In this document: one piece after another, positions 1 through 6,318 of the stretch
How the letters are laid out: the number at the start of each line of letters is the position of its first letter
Position numbering within the stretch: the stretch's first letter is position 1
Assembly (NCBI GenBank): GCA_937969395.1
Contig: CALBVI010000478.1
Location: forward strand, 1 to 7,418
From: an uncultured Spongiibacteraceae bacterium
GTDB lineage: Bacteria > Pseudomonadota > Gammaproteobacteria > Pseudomonadales > Dasaniaceae
Reading direction: 5' to 3'
Length of the DNA stretch: 7,418 nt
The notes under the pieces: generated by a model
Database searches by the model: none
What the model was told of the DNA's origin: nothing
What the model saw: only the letters and a program-made list of their open reading frames with translations
Translations under genes and position numbers: made by a program

Positions 1-1256
1 TCGCTCCCGGTAACACCTTGTTATTAATACGCATGGCTTCTCAAGATCCATTCATCGCCCCTATATACTTATTAGATCAGAACGCCTATGACGAAGAACG
101 CGTTTATCTTGCCTACTTCTATGGGTTTATATACGGTGCATTCTTAATATTGCTTTTCTACACGCTTATTATTTCAATAAGCTTAAAAGATAAGGGATAT
201 TTTTTGTATTTCTTATATTTATTTTCGTTTACCGTTTTTAACTATTCTTACACCGGCCATGGATTTAAATATTTATGGTCTAACAGTCAATTCTCACAGC
301 AATGGCTAATGTATGTCAGCATGTTCACCTACGTGTTTTTTGGTGTAATGTTTACCTTTGAATTTTTAAAACTAAAAACATACATACCAAAACTTTATGA
401 ATGCAGACGAAAAATTTATGCCACTTTAATTTTCTTAATCATTAGTGGCACTTTAATATTTGATCGAATTTTCACCGGCATCTTTAATCTACTACTAGTA
501 TCTTCTTTATCTTTTTTCATGCTTGCAATGGGTGTACTTGCTCTCAAAAACGGCTACAAAATGGCCCGCTTTATTCTACCAGCAATATTAATGGGCGCAG
601 GTGGTGCAACTATAGCCGGCTTAACAACATTAGGCGCCATTCCTTATTCAAAAACGCTTTTTCATATAGTCGAAATTGGTATGGTTTTAGAAATGTCAAT
701 TTTAGCTTTTGCACTTAGCTTCAATTTAAAAGAAAGTGAAGACGCAAGAATTCTTGCTGAAATTCATTCACAGCAAGATCATCTTACTAAACTGTATAAT
801 CGGAGAGGGTTTATTAATAGAGTAGAACCGCTTTGGAATTCTGGTGTTAAAAACAATAAATCAATGTCGATAATATTATTAGATATTGATTGGTTCAAAA
901 GCGTTAACGATAACTACGGACACGCTGTCGGCGACAAAGTCTTAGAAGAAATTGCAAAGATTCTTAAAGTGTCCATAAGAGATGGCGACATCATATCAAG
1001 ATGGGGAGGTGAAGAATTCATCATTTTCTTACCCGACGCCAATCTAATAGCAGCTCAACAAGTTGCTGAGAAGGTACGTGAACTGATTGAAAAAGCAGTA
1101 ATTTCACTTGAAAGTGTCAGTATCAATATTACTGCCAGTTTTGGTGCAGCATCTTCAACCGATGACAACACCCCCATAGAGGAATTAATCAATTCCGCTG
1201 ACACATTACTCTATCAAGCTAAAGAAAACGGAAGGAACTGTGTTCATGTCGGTTAA
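1..1256 (+). CDS. 7TMR-DISM membrane diguanylate cyclase (GGDEF), 5'-truncated by window edge
   Basis: Makes the second messenger c-di-GMP from two GTP at the inner membrane. The frame is open to the left edge (first whole codon at 3), and the first residues (GNTLLLIRMAS) look like the end of a 7TMR-DISM extracellular sensor domain. The TTG at 18 and ATG at 33 are therefore probably internal codons, and the true start lies outside the window. About seven hydrophobic helices follow (roughly 102-722), matching the 7TMR-DISM membrane domain. A complete GGDEF domain comes next: the D-LTKLYNRRGF entry motif at 777-812, metal-binding DID at 882-890, and the catalytic GGEEF at 1005-1019. An RDGD at 978-989 sits five residues before GGEEF, the right place for the inhibitory I-site, so product feedback is expected. 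No EAL or HD-GYP domain follows. The gene converges on the 1286-1708 gene with 29 bp between. The ligand is unknown because most of the sensor domain is missing. Confidence 0.95.
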   Translation, partial: APGNTLLLIRMASQDPFIAPIYLLDQNAYDEERVYLAYFYGFIYGAFLILLFYTLIISISLKDKGYFLYFLYLFSFTVFNYSYTGHGFKYLWSNSQFSQQWLMYVSMFTYVFFGVMFTFEFLKLKTYIPKLYECRRKIYATLIFLIISGTLIFDRIFTGIFNLLLVSSLSFFMLAMGVLALKNGYKMARFILPAILMGAGGATIAGLTTLGAIPYSKTLFHIVEIGMVLEMSILAFALSFNLKESEDARILAEIHSQQDHLTKLYNRRGFINRVEPLWNSGVKNNKSMSIILLDIDWFKSVNDNYGHAVGDKVLEEIAKILKVSIRDGDIISRWGGEEFIIFLPDANLIAAQQVAEKVRELIEKAVISLESVSINITASFGAASSTDDNTPIEELINSADTLLYQAKENGRNCVHVG

Positions 1257-1285
1257 TACCGAGGTTATACGATTTATTAGTTTAT

Positions 1286-1708
1286 TTATATTTTTGAAAT
1301 CAAGGTTGTTTTATTTAACTCTACCAATGTAGAGATAAGTTTATGCAAATTTCCAATTGAATTAGTAATAGCTACCTTTTTATCATTGAACGTCAATAAT
1401 AAATAATAGCTTCCCCGAGTTAAATTCACTTCCTGAAGATTGACTACGTCTTTTTTATAGCCATTTATGAGCGACATAAAATATAGCGTTCCTGATGCTC
1501 TATCGACTTTAATCCACCGTGGCGTAGTGCATATATCATATGCAGCCCGTAGGGAAAAATAGGCCCATACCGCAAAAAAAAGCTTCAGCACTAAGCTCTC
1601 ACCAGAAAAGATAAACATCTTAGCAAAAACAAAGCCACTTATTAGAAACATTAAGACAATGACATATTCGAATAAGTAACTTCTTGGTGATACAGAATAA
1701 TTTTCCAT
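1286..1708 (-). CDS. Small two-helix membrane protein with a possible PH-like C-terminal domain
   Basis: Not a family I can name. The 140-residue protein has two N-terminal hydrophobic helices at about 12-33 and 38-57. A soluble part (about 64-132) then alternates short beta strands and ends in an amphipathic helix (LHKLISTLVEL). That layout (IKVDRASGTLYF, a strand pair, then a dipeptide turn before KKVAI) resembles the bacterial PH-like folds often found after two TM helices; this is inference from pattern only. The ATG at 1708 has only a weak upstream GGGA as ribosome-binding site. The gene stands 92 bp downstream of the 1801-2166 gene and is the last of the minus-strand run, facing the diguanylate cyclase. 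A hydrophobic start and coherent secondary structure support it being real; function unknown. Confidence 0.75.
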   Translation of the reverse strand: MENYSVSPRSYLFEYVIVLMFLISGFVFAKMFIFSGESLVLKLFFAVWAYFSLRAAYDICTTPRWIKVDRASGTLYFMSLINGYKKDVVNLQEVNLTRGSYYLLLTFNDKKVAITNSIGNLHKLISTLVELNKTTLISKI

Positions 1709-1746
1709 AATTTAACCAGTCCCTAACACTTTATATAGTCAACAGG

Positions 1747-1761
1747 CTCACATTGTGTGAG
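1747..1761. repeat. 15-bp palindrome (CTCACA-TTG-TGTGAG)
   Basis: A perfect 6-bp inverted repeat with a 3-base spacer lies in the 92-bp gap upstream of the 1286-1708 gene. It has no T-run on either side, so it is not a usable intrinsic terminator. On the minus strand it ends 11 bp before a TATAAA (1735-1730) that could be a -10 element, so it would overlap the -35 region of that putative promoter, as an operator would. The half-sites face the opposite way to the CRP consensus (TGTGA-N6-TCACA). Function unproven. Confidence 0.35.
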
Positions 1762-1800
1762 TAATCTAACCGAAAACGAATATTAATTAATTTGCTATGA

Positions 1801-2166
1801 CTAAAACTCGGCACGCCATATACCCAACAGCCTAAAACTTAACAACAGTATAACAATAGTCAGAGTAATCAGCATTATTGCTAACACATAATACATGCCA
1901 CGCTGCAAACGAACCTTGATCCGCGTCATAAATGTCAATTCCTTCCCCAGAATTACTGGAACTGAAGGAAAGATAGCCAAGAGAATATAATAAAGCGTAG
2001 ACCATAACGCACCTAAGAGGCTGGGGATTAATAAAGTATCAGTATCAAAACCAGCCAAACCTAAAAGCGACATAACAAACAAACTGACAAACACCAAACC
2101 AAGCAACACCGCTATCGGCTTTGTCCAATATAGCCTTTTTGATACCGCTGACAAGCTTTCAAGCAC
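1801..2166 (-). CDS. Small integral membrane protein, three TM helices, unknown function
   Basis: The 121-residue, very hydrophobic protein has membrane segments at about 17-38, 45-68 and 90-112. A basic loop (TRIKVRLQRG, 81-90) precedes the last helix and a short WRAEF tail ends it. The pattern KPIA-hydrophobic-LLG near the start and R-LQRGMYYVLA before the last helix resembles a group of uncharacterised small membrane proteins I associate with Gammaproteobacteria; no function is known to me. The start is GTG at 2166: in-frame sequence runs upstream to a TAA without another usable start, and an AGAGG lies 9 nt before the GTG. It is 125 bp downstream of the antiporter gene, so it may be read through from that operon or have its own promoter. 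Confidence 0.8.
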   Translation of the reverse strand: MLESLSAVSKRLYWTKPIAVLLGLVFVSLFVMSLLGLAGFDTDTLLIPSLLGALWSTLYYILLAIFPSVPVILGKELTFMTRIKVRLQRGMYYVLAIMLITLTIVILLLSFRLLGIWRAEF

Positions 2167-2175
2167 TACTCGATA

Positions 2176-2180
2176 CCTCT
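2176..2180 (-). promoter_or_regulatory. Shine-Dalgarno AGAGG supporting a GTG start
   Basis: On the minus strand AGAGG is followed by 9 nt and then GTG at 2166-2164. It decides the non-ATG start of the small membrane protein, since no ATG exists in frame between the upstream TAA and this point. Confidence 0.55.
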
Positions 2181-2291
2181 GTGTATCTAAACGCTTGCGC
2201 GCTGCAAGAAAACGGACACTTTAATAACCAACAGCAAAACTACCAACATTCTTATGCCTCGGTAAAATTATGTGAAATAAGCCCGTGCTTT

Positions 2292-3869
2292 TTAGCCGGT
2301 ATTCTTTGTATCCGTAAGATGAATACTTTGCTCGGCAAGTCCAGCACCCACTTCCGCGAAGAAATTAAAGACCTCATCAACACCCGCCTCTAATAACATG
2401 GCCTTCTGATCTTCATATTGGGCAATGCCTGCTGTTTTTCCTTGATAACCAATAGCTTTAAGTTGGCTTATCGCCTCAAGAGCATCGAGATAATTTGGCA
2501 TCGAAAATATAATCAACTGGATACGCTCAAGATTAATTTGCGCCCAAAAATCAGGATCTTCGGCATCACCGAAAATAACATGACAGCCATCCTGACGATG
2601 TTTTGCTATCTTCTCTTTATCGACATCGACACCACACACATCTTTTTGCAAGTCATTACGAAAAGCATCATACGCCCCCCTACCCACTCGCCCCATACCA
2701 AGTACCAGTATTGTGGCATTGCCGGAATCTGGAAAAGGGTCCTCAGGTAGCCTCTTGAGATTTTCAAAACGCTTAATATAACCACTCCAGCGTGAGTACA
2801 GTTTGTGAGCATTTGCATTAAGAATACTGGAAAACACAAAAGATAAAGAAACCGCAAGGGCCATAATAACCAGCCACTCCTTAGCTAACAGGCCATACGT
2901 AACACTCACAGCACATACAATCAGTCCAAATTCACTGTAGTTTGCAAGACTCATAGCACTTAAAAATGCCGTGCGACTGCGCAATTTCAAATGCGTCAAC
3001 CATAGAAAAAACATACTCGCTTTAATCGGTAATGCAACAGCCATGATCATCGCCACAAACAACATGTCGAGCGTGGGTAGTGCCGTAAAACCAATAGAAA
3101 GAAAAAAGCCTACAAGAAAAATATCTTTAAAACTAAGTAATGATTTTGATAATTCAACGGCCTTATCATGACCACTCAATAGCGCACCGATAACGATTGC
3201 CCCTAGATGCGCTTTTAAACCAACCAACTCAAATAACTCTCCAAACGAGAGCGCTAAAAACAAACCCGCTAACGGTAACATTTCACCATGACCACAACGT
3301 TGCAGTATCTTGTCGAGCACTGGACGCAGTAATGGTAAAGCGAATAAGGCCAAAGCCCATACAGAGGGAGATTTACCGGAACTTAGAGTAACAAAGATAA
3401 CCGCAGCAATATCTTGAATAACAAGTATGCCAATGGCTACCTGTCCATGACGAGCACGCAATTCACCCCTCTCTTCAAGAATTTTTACTGCGCAGACGGT
3501 ACTACTAAAACTAACGGCAAAGCCAATTAAAGCGGCTGATTGCCAATTCAAATCCATAAAGTACTTTAAGCCTAAAAAACCCAGCATAAGACTATTAAAA
3601 GTTGTTAGTAAAACAATGGCAGCCATATGCCCAGAAGCACCACCCCATATTTCCATCTTTAACAAACTTCGAATATTGAGCTTCAGTCCAATGGTGAATA
3701 ACAACAGGGTAATGCCCAGATCGGACAGACTCTGAAGTGATGCGTCAGGCTGAACACCCATCGCATGAAGTCCAAACCCAGCAGCTAGATAACCAATGAG
3801 CGGGGGTAAACTTATTTGTTTGACTAAAAAACCGCAGATAAAAGCAACGGCAATCCAAATATAATCCAT
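2292..3869 (-). CDS. Kef/YbaL-type cation:proton antiporter (CPA2) with C-terminal TrkA-N domain
   Basis: Predicted inner-membrane monovalent cation (probably K+)/H+ antiporter or K+ efflux protein. Residues about 1-350 form the multi-helix CPA2 exchanger domain, including LPPLIGYLAAG (21-31), the conserved helix FSSTVCAVKILEERGE (121-136), and IQDIAAV (151-157), whose D153 matches the ion-binding Asp of this superfamily. After a linker, a Rossmann TrkA-N domain starts at about 386 with GMGRVG (391-396), an acidic D415 at the end of the second strand where NAD/NADH ribose binds, and FGDAEDPDFW (433-442). The 525-aa length is complete and slightly shorter than KefB/KefC (about 600). The loop at 234-249 (GHDKAVELSKSLLSFK region) lacks the acidic HALESDIEP loop I recall for glutathione-gated KefC, and no KefF/KefG ancillary gene is adjacent, so glutathione gating is doubtful and YbaL is the closer model. 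The ATG at 3869 is 32 bp after the M48 protease gene, with no clear Shine-Dalgarno. Confidence 0.92.
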   Translation of the reverse strand: MDYIWIAVAFICGFLVKQISLPPLIGYLAAGFGLHAMGVQPDASLQSLSDLGITLLLFTIGLKLNIRSLLKMEIWGGASGHMAAIVLLTTFNSLMLGFLGLKYFMDLNWQSAALIGFAVSFSSTVCAVKILEERGELRARHGQVAIGILVIQDIAAVIFVTLSSGKSPSVWALALFALPLLRPVLDKILQRCGHGEMLPLAGLFLALSFGELFELVGLKAHLGAIVIGALLSGHDKAVELSKSLLSFKDIFLVGFFLSIGFTALPTLDMLFVAMIMAVALPIKASMFFLWLTHLKLRSRTAFLSAMSLANYSEFGLIVCAVSVTYGLLAKEWLVIMALAVSLSFVFSSILNANAHKLYSRWSGYIKRFENLKRLPEDPFPDSGNATILVLGMGRVGRGAYDAFRNDLQKDVCGVDVDKEKIAKHRQDGCHVIFGDAEDPDFWAQINLERIQLIIFSMPNYLDALEAISQLKAIGYQGKTAGIAQYEDQKAMLLEAGVDEVFNFFAEVGAGLAEQSIHLTDTKNTG

Positions 3870-3901
3870 AAGATACGTCTAATTTATTATGTGGTGTCGC
3901 A

Positions 3902-4759
3902 CTAGCGACTGAAAGCCTCTTCCTTAATTAAAAATGCCGGAAGCGGCTTATAAGATACAGCACCAATTGTGCTGCCATTAAAACGACCCACCCTCTCAAG
4001 ACGATCCTCTGTCTGCGGATGTGTACTTAATAGTTTAGGTGGGTTAAGAGCGCTTTCCCCTTCACTTAAGGCTTCGAACAAACTCTCTGCGCCCGCTGTA
4101 TGACCATAATATTTTTCGAGGGTTTGCAGCGCCTCAATATCTGCTTGCTCCTCCTGATCACGAGAGAACGTTAGGCTAGTTAACAAACCAACGTTGCCTA
4201 TTAGCTGCTGCGACACACTGCTATCACCAAAGCCACTGAGGCTCGCTAGCACCAAACCTACAGCTACACCTCTGCCAAGGGATACAATCGGCGCACGCTG
4301 CTTAATATGGGCTATTTCATGGGACAAAAGCATAGCCAAGGCGTTTTCATGGGGAAGCAGCTCGATTAGGCCACGGTAAATAATGATATTGCCACCTAAC
4401 GTAGCAAATGCATTAACCGTATCGCCATCGACATAATGCACAATAATATTCATATCGTTAGGTAATTGCTGAGCCACTGAGAGTTCATCGGCCAACTGCT
4501 GCAGGTAATCTTCTATCCGTTGTTGCTCCTTAGAGAGTACGACATCATCAGCAATGTCGGTGGCAAAAGATGATGAAGCGAGTGACTGCTCAACACTAAA
4601 AGGAATAAAATGCACTAGCTTACCAATCGCCAAAGACAACATCACGACAACTAGAATTGTTATCGCCCCCAAACCCAGAGCAAGAATAAAAAACTCCTTT
4701 AACGGATGCTCTTCACTGACATTAATACCTTCGGGGATAGTTCGGTTTTCGTATTTCAT
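3902..4759 (-). CDS. Membrane-anchored M48-family zinc metalloprotease
   Basis: A zinc endopeptidase of the M48 (HtpX/BepA/Oma1-like) superfamily. The 285-residue protein has one strong TM helix at about 23-46 after a short hydrophilic N-terminus. The catalytic domain carries NAFATLGGNIIIYRGL (116-131), the HEIAH zinc motif (H147, E148 catalytic, H151), and SRDQEEQAD (199-207), where E203 is the expected third zinc ligand. STHPQTEDRLERV (245-257) is the usual C-terminal M48 signature. All key residues are present, so it should be active. A second hydrophobic stretch at 158-177 follows the zinc helix, as in other M48 enzymes. There are no TPR repeats, unlike BepA, and no lipobox, unlike LoiP. 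Which side of the membrane the active site faces is not clear. Its ATG overlaps the stop of the preceding YbjQ paralogue by one base (TAATG), implying translational coupling. The substrate is unknown. Confidence 0.93.
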   Translation of the reverse strand: MKYENRTIPEGINVSEEHPLKEFFILALGLGAITILVVVMLSLAIGKLVHFIPFSVEQSLASSSFATDIADDVVLSKEQQRIEDYLQQLADELSVAQQLPNDMNIIVHYVDGDTVNAFATLGGNIIIYRGLIELLPHENALAMLLSHEIAHIKQRAPIVSLGRGVAVGLVLASLSGFGDSSVSQQLIGNVGLLTSLTFSRDQEEQADIEALQTLEKYYGHTAGAESLFEALSEGESALNPPKLLSTHPQTEDRLERVGRFNGSTIGAVSYKPLPAFLIKEEAFSR

Positions 4760-5214
4760 TACACAGCTATCGGACTCAACGCAGTACCATAAGCATACAC
4801 CTCAACACTGCCGATCTGCTGCCCTTTACCTTTAGTGATTGAAGACGTTTCAAGTTTCACATTTATCACCATGATTGCTCCTTTATCGATAGCGGCTTCT
4901 TTCATCCTAAGAATCGCCTCACGCCGTGCGCGCTCAAGCAATGATTCATAGGTCGTTAGCCTACCGCCAACAATAGATCTCAAGCCTGCCACAATGCGTT
5001 TAAAGTAGTCCACTGAAATCACTACGCTACCACCTACCAATTCAGCATCAGTATTATTCATGCCAGGAGGCGGTAAACGCTCACTAAAAGTGAGCAGATC
5101 CTTGTACTTTTTTTCACGCTCGATAATAGATTTAAAATGTTTTTTTTCGGCCAAGCGACCAAAGACATATCCCAACACTAATAACGTCACAAAGACATAG
5201 ATATCTATATTCAT
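4759..5214 (-). CDS. Membrane-anchored YbjQ-family (UPF0145, heavy-metal-binding-like) protein
   Basis: A 151-residue protein with an N-terminal TM helix (about 4-18), a charged linker (EKKHFKSIIEREKKYKD, about 23-39) predicted to be cytoplasmic and helical, and a YbjQ-type domain at about 57-148. The domain is homologous to the adjacent 104-aa protein: AGL, GG, Y, LL, REA, RM, G-A, VINV, TSS-T-G and AYGTA line up, about 30 identities in 66 positions by eye. Some annotation calls this family heavy-metal binding, but the protein has no cysteine and only one histidine, so metal binding is not supported here. YbjQ domains assemble into rings in known structures; a membrane-tethered ring or a mixed ring with its paralogue is inference. 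It starts 5 bp after the upstream paralogue and overlaps the M48 protease start by one base. Confidence 0.9.
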   Translation of the reverse strand: MNIDIYVFVTLLVLGYVFGRLAEKKHFKSIIEREKKYKDLLTFSERLPPPGMNNTDAELVGGSVVISVDYFKRIVAGLRSIVGGRLTTYESLLERARREAILRMKEAAIDKGAIMVINVKLETSSITKGKGQQIGSVEVYAYGTALSPIAV

Positions 5215-5219
5215 AATGT

Positions 5220-5534
5220 TTACTCAATGATGACAGCAGTGCCATAGGCAAAAAGCTCTGCAGCACCGGCAGTAACGGATGAGGTAGAGTAGCGCACATT
5301 AATGACCGCATTCGCACCGATCTCTTTCGCCTGCTGAACCATACGAGCTGTCGCCTCTTCACGAGACTCCTGAAGCAATTCGGTATAACCGACCAACTCA
5401 CCACCAAAAATGTTTTTTAAACCCGCCATAATGTCTCGGCCGGCATGCTTAGAGCGAACAGTATTGCCCTGAACCATACCAAGGTGGGTAGTAACCCGCT
5501 TACCGGGAATAATTTCAATATTAGTCACTAACAT
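5220..5534 (-). CDS. YbjQ-family (UPF0145) protein, soluble
   Basis: A 104-residue protein covering the whole YbjQ domain, near the usual 105-110 aa. It has the family pattern: an N-terminal strand with PGKRVTTHLGMVQGNTV (10-26), R-D-MAGL-N-FGGELVGY (33-50), a long helix through TELLQESREEATARM (51-65), GANAVINVRY (73-82), and a closing FAYGTAV strand (95-101). E. coli YbjQ is a clear distant relative. It has no cysteine and no signal peptide, so it is cytosolic, and its biochemical role is unknown. It is the first gene of the four-gene cluster and has the best ribosome-binding site of that group (AAGGA, 6-nt spacer, ATG). The gap to the next gene is 5 bp. Confidence 0.93.
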   Translation of the reverse strand: MLVTNIEIIPGKRVTTHLGMVQGNTVRSKHAGRDIMAGLKNIFGGELVGYTELLQESREEATARMVQQAKEIGANAVINVRYSTSSVTAGAAELFAYGTAVIIE

Positions 5535-5540
5535 AATGTT

Positions 5541-5545
5541 TCCTT
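5541..5545 (-). promoter_or_regulatory. Shine-Dalgarno AAGGA for the first gene of the YbjQ-M48-antiporter cluster
   Basis: AAGGA lies 6 nt before the ATG at 5534 on the minus strand. The next three genes of the cluster have weak or no such motif, consistent with translation of the cluster being led from here by coupling. Confidence 0.6.
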
Positions 5546-5573
5546 AGGTTATTCTTTTTTCCTTCCGATCAAA

Positions 5574-5615
5574 ATACTTAATCATCGATCAAATACATCA
5601 AAACGCATTAAGTAT
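5574..5615. repeat. 9-bp perfect inverted repeat (ATACTTAAT / ATTAAGTAT, 24-nt spacer)
   Basis: Arms are 5574-5582 and 5607-5615. The right arm includes most of the TATACT that reads as a -10 element on the minus strand. Its A/T content makes chance occurrence possible, but its place just upstream of the cluster's first gene is where a repressor site would be. The spacer and left flank carry the ATCAAAATA, ATCAAATAC and ATCAAAACG near-repeats. Confidence 0.4.
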
Positions 5616-5758
5616 AGCTATAAAAAGAATAAGAGAAATCTACGTTTTGAAAAAAACATACTTTCGTGTTTTACAAACATCACTCTAACAACACTCGATG
5701 AATATTGGAGTAGATAACGCGATTTAATATTTACTGATGACAGATCATTCTTACTAAC

Positions 5759-6274
5759 CTATTGTCTCAGCAGCTTCTTATAAGCAGCATTGAGCAACGC
5801 CTTACTGTATATCTGATGAAACCAACTCAGCGAATGGAAAAGCACACCGAATGAGCTATCGCCATTCGCTGATATTTTCTTTGGGATAACGACTGAACCA
5901 AAAAAAAGACGGGTAGTCACGATATCGCTGGTTTTTAATGACTCCACCATAAGCCAAGATCGAGTATTTTTAGTGAAATCACAAAGTAAAATTTGATTAG
6001 ACGCTCTATTTTCAACTGTCCAAATTGAATAACGTTCAGACTCACCTAACGAAAGCTCAACAGCATCGCTATCTACAGCCGATTTGGAGGCGACAAGCGA
6101 TAAAATCCCTCGCTCAACTTTGAATAAGGACGACGTATAAAAAGCTTCGATATATTGAGCCAAAGAGACGTCCTTTGGAATTTCAATATAATAACAATCG
6201 ACAAATGCTCCCTCATCGACATACTTAGCGGGCAAGACATCGGATGGAATTTCAGCTTCTATAATTTTAGACAT
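5759..6274 (-). CDS. Conserved-looking 171-aa protein of unknown function
   Basis: I do not recognise a named family. It has no signal peptide or TM helix, so it is probably cytosolic. Features in order: YVDEGAFVDCYYIEIP (18-33) near the start, a helix with YIEAFYTSSLFKVER (41-55), a polar stretch, YSIWTVENR (82-90), the strand block QILLCDFTKNTRSWLMVE (94-111), TTRLFFGSVV (120-129), and a C-terminal helix WFHQIYSKALLNAAYKKLL. The mixture of an N-terminal helix, antiparallel strands and a long C-terminal helix loosely recalls SRPBCC/START-like ligand-binding folds; that is only a structural guess. The ATG at 6274 has AAGAG five nt upstream. It lies 121 bp after the 96-aa gene and 224 bp before the YbjQ cluster, so it probably forms its own transcription unit. 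Confidence 0.85.
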   Translation of the reverse strand: MSKIIEAEIPSDVLPAKYVDEGAFVDCYYIEIPKDVSLAQYIEAFYTSSLFKVERGILSLVASKSAVDSDAVELSLGESERYSIWTVENRASNQILLCDFTKNTRSWLMVESLKTSDIVTTRLFFGSVVIPKKISANGDSSFGVLFHSLSWFHQIYSKALLNAAYKKLLRQ

Positions 6275-6308
6275 GACTACTCTTAATTGAAGACGAACCA
6301 GTATTCCC

Positions 6309-6318
6309 TAGTGCACTA
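6309..6318. repeat. 10-bp perfect palindrome TAGTGCACTA
   Basis: A self-complementary 10-mer 35 bp upstream of the start of the 171-aa gene. On the minus strand it is followed three bases later by AATACT, a possible -10 element. It could be an operator; one short palindrome is also compatible with chance. Confidence 0.25.

Larger units (their letters stand above)
5535..5758 (-). promoter_or_regulatory. 224-bp intergenic leader, probable promoter region of the YbjQ-M48-antiporter cluster
   Basis: The longest gene-free stretch of the window, very AT-rich. On the minus strand a TATACT (5616-5611) is a plausible -10 element, but no good TTGACA-like -35 sits 16-18 bp upstream, so the promoter is weak, activator-dependent or misplaced. 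The region also holds the inverted repeat 5574-5615 and three ATCAAAA-like motifs (5568, 5588, 5597). No terminator for the upstream 171-aa gene is apparent. Confidence 0.4.

Noticed and set aside
1249..1285. Bidirectional terminator between the converging cyclase and 140-aa genes
   Set aside because: Only a 4-bp CGGT/ACCG stem at the cyclase stop codon without a clean T-tract; not supported.
2200..2215. Hairpin CTTGC-GCGCT-GCAAG between the antiporter and the 121-aa gene, as a terminator
   Set aside because: Five-bp stem with no U-tract on the minus-strand side; too weak to call.
2276..2294. Hairpin AAGC-ACGG-GCTT just after the antiporter stop (minus strand)
   Set aside because: Four-bp stem, interrupted A/T extension and only ATTT downstream; not a convincing intrinsic terminator.
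2121..2393. 90-aa plus-strand frame across the antiporter/membrane-protein junction
   Set aside because: It is antisense to both flanking genes and has no ribosome-binding site or domain.
2606..2857. 83-aa minus-strand and 110-aa plus-strand (2418-2750) open frames inside the antiporter gene
   Set aside because: They lie wholly within a well-supported Kef-type gene in other frames and have no recognisable domain; shadows.
5132..5407. 91-aa minus-strand frame bridging the two YbjQ genes
   Set aside because: It overlaps both YbjQ domains out of frame, and both have clear homology to each other in their own frames.
5618..5680. 20-residue minus-strand ORF (MFVKHESMFFSKRRFLLFFL), possibly a leader peptide
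   Set aside because: Basic then hydrophobic as in small leader or membrane peptides, but there is no well-spaced Shine-Dalgarno, and AT-rich DNA gives F/L/K-rich short ORFs by chance.
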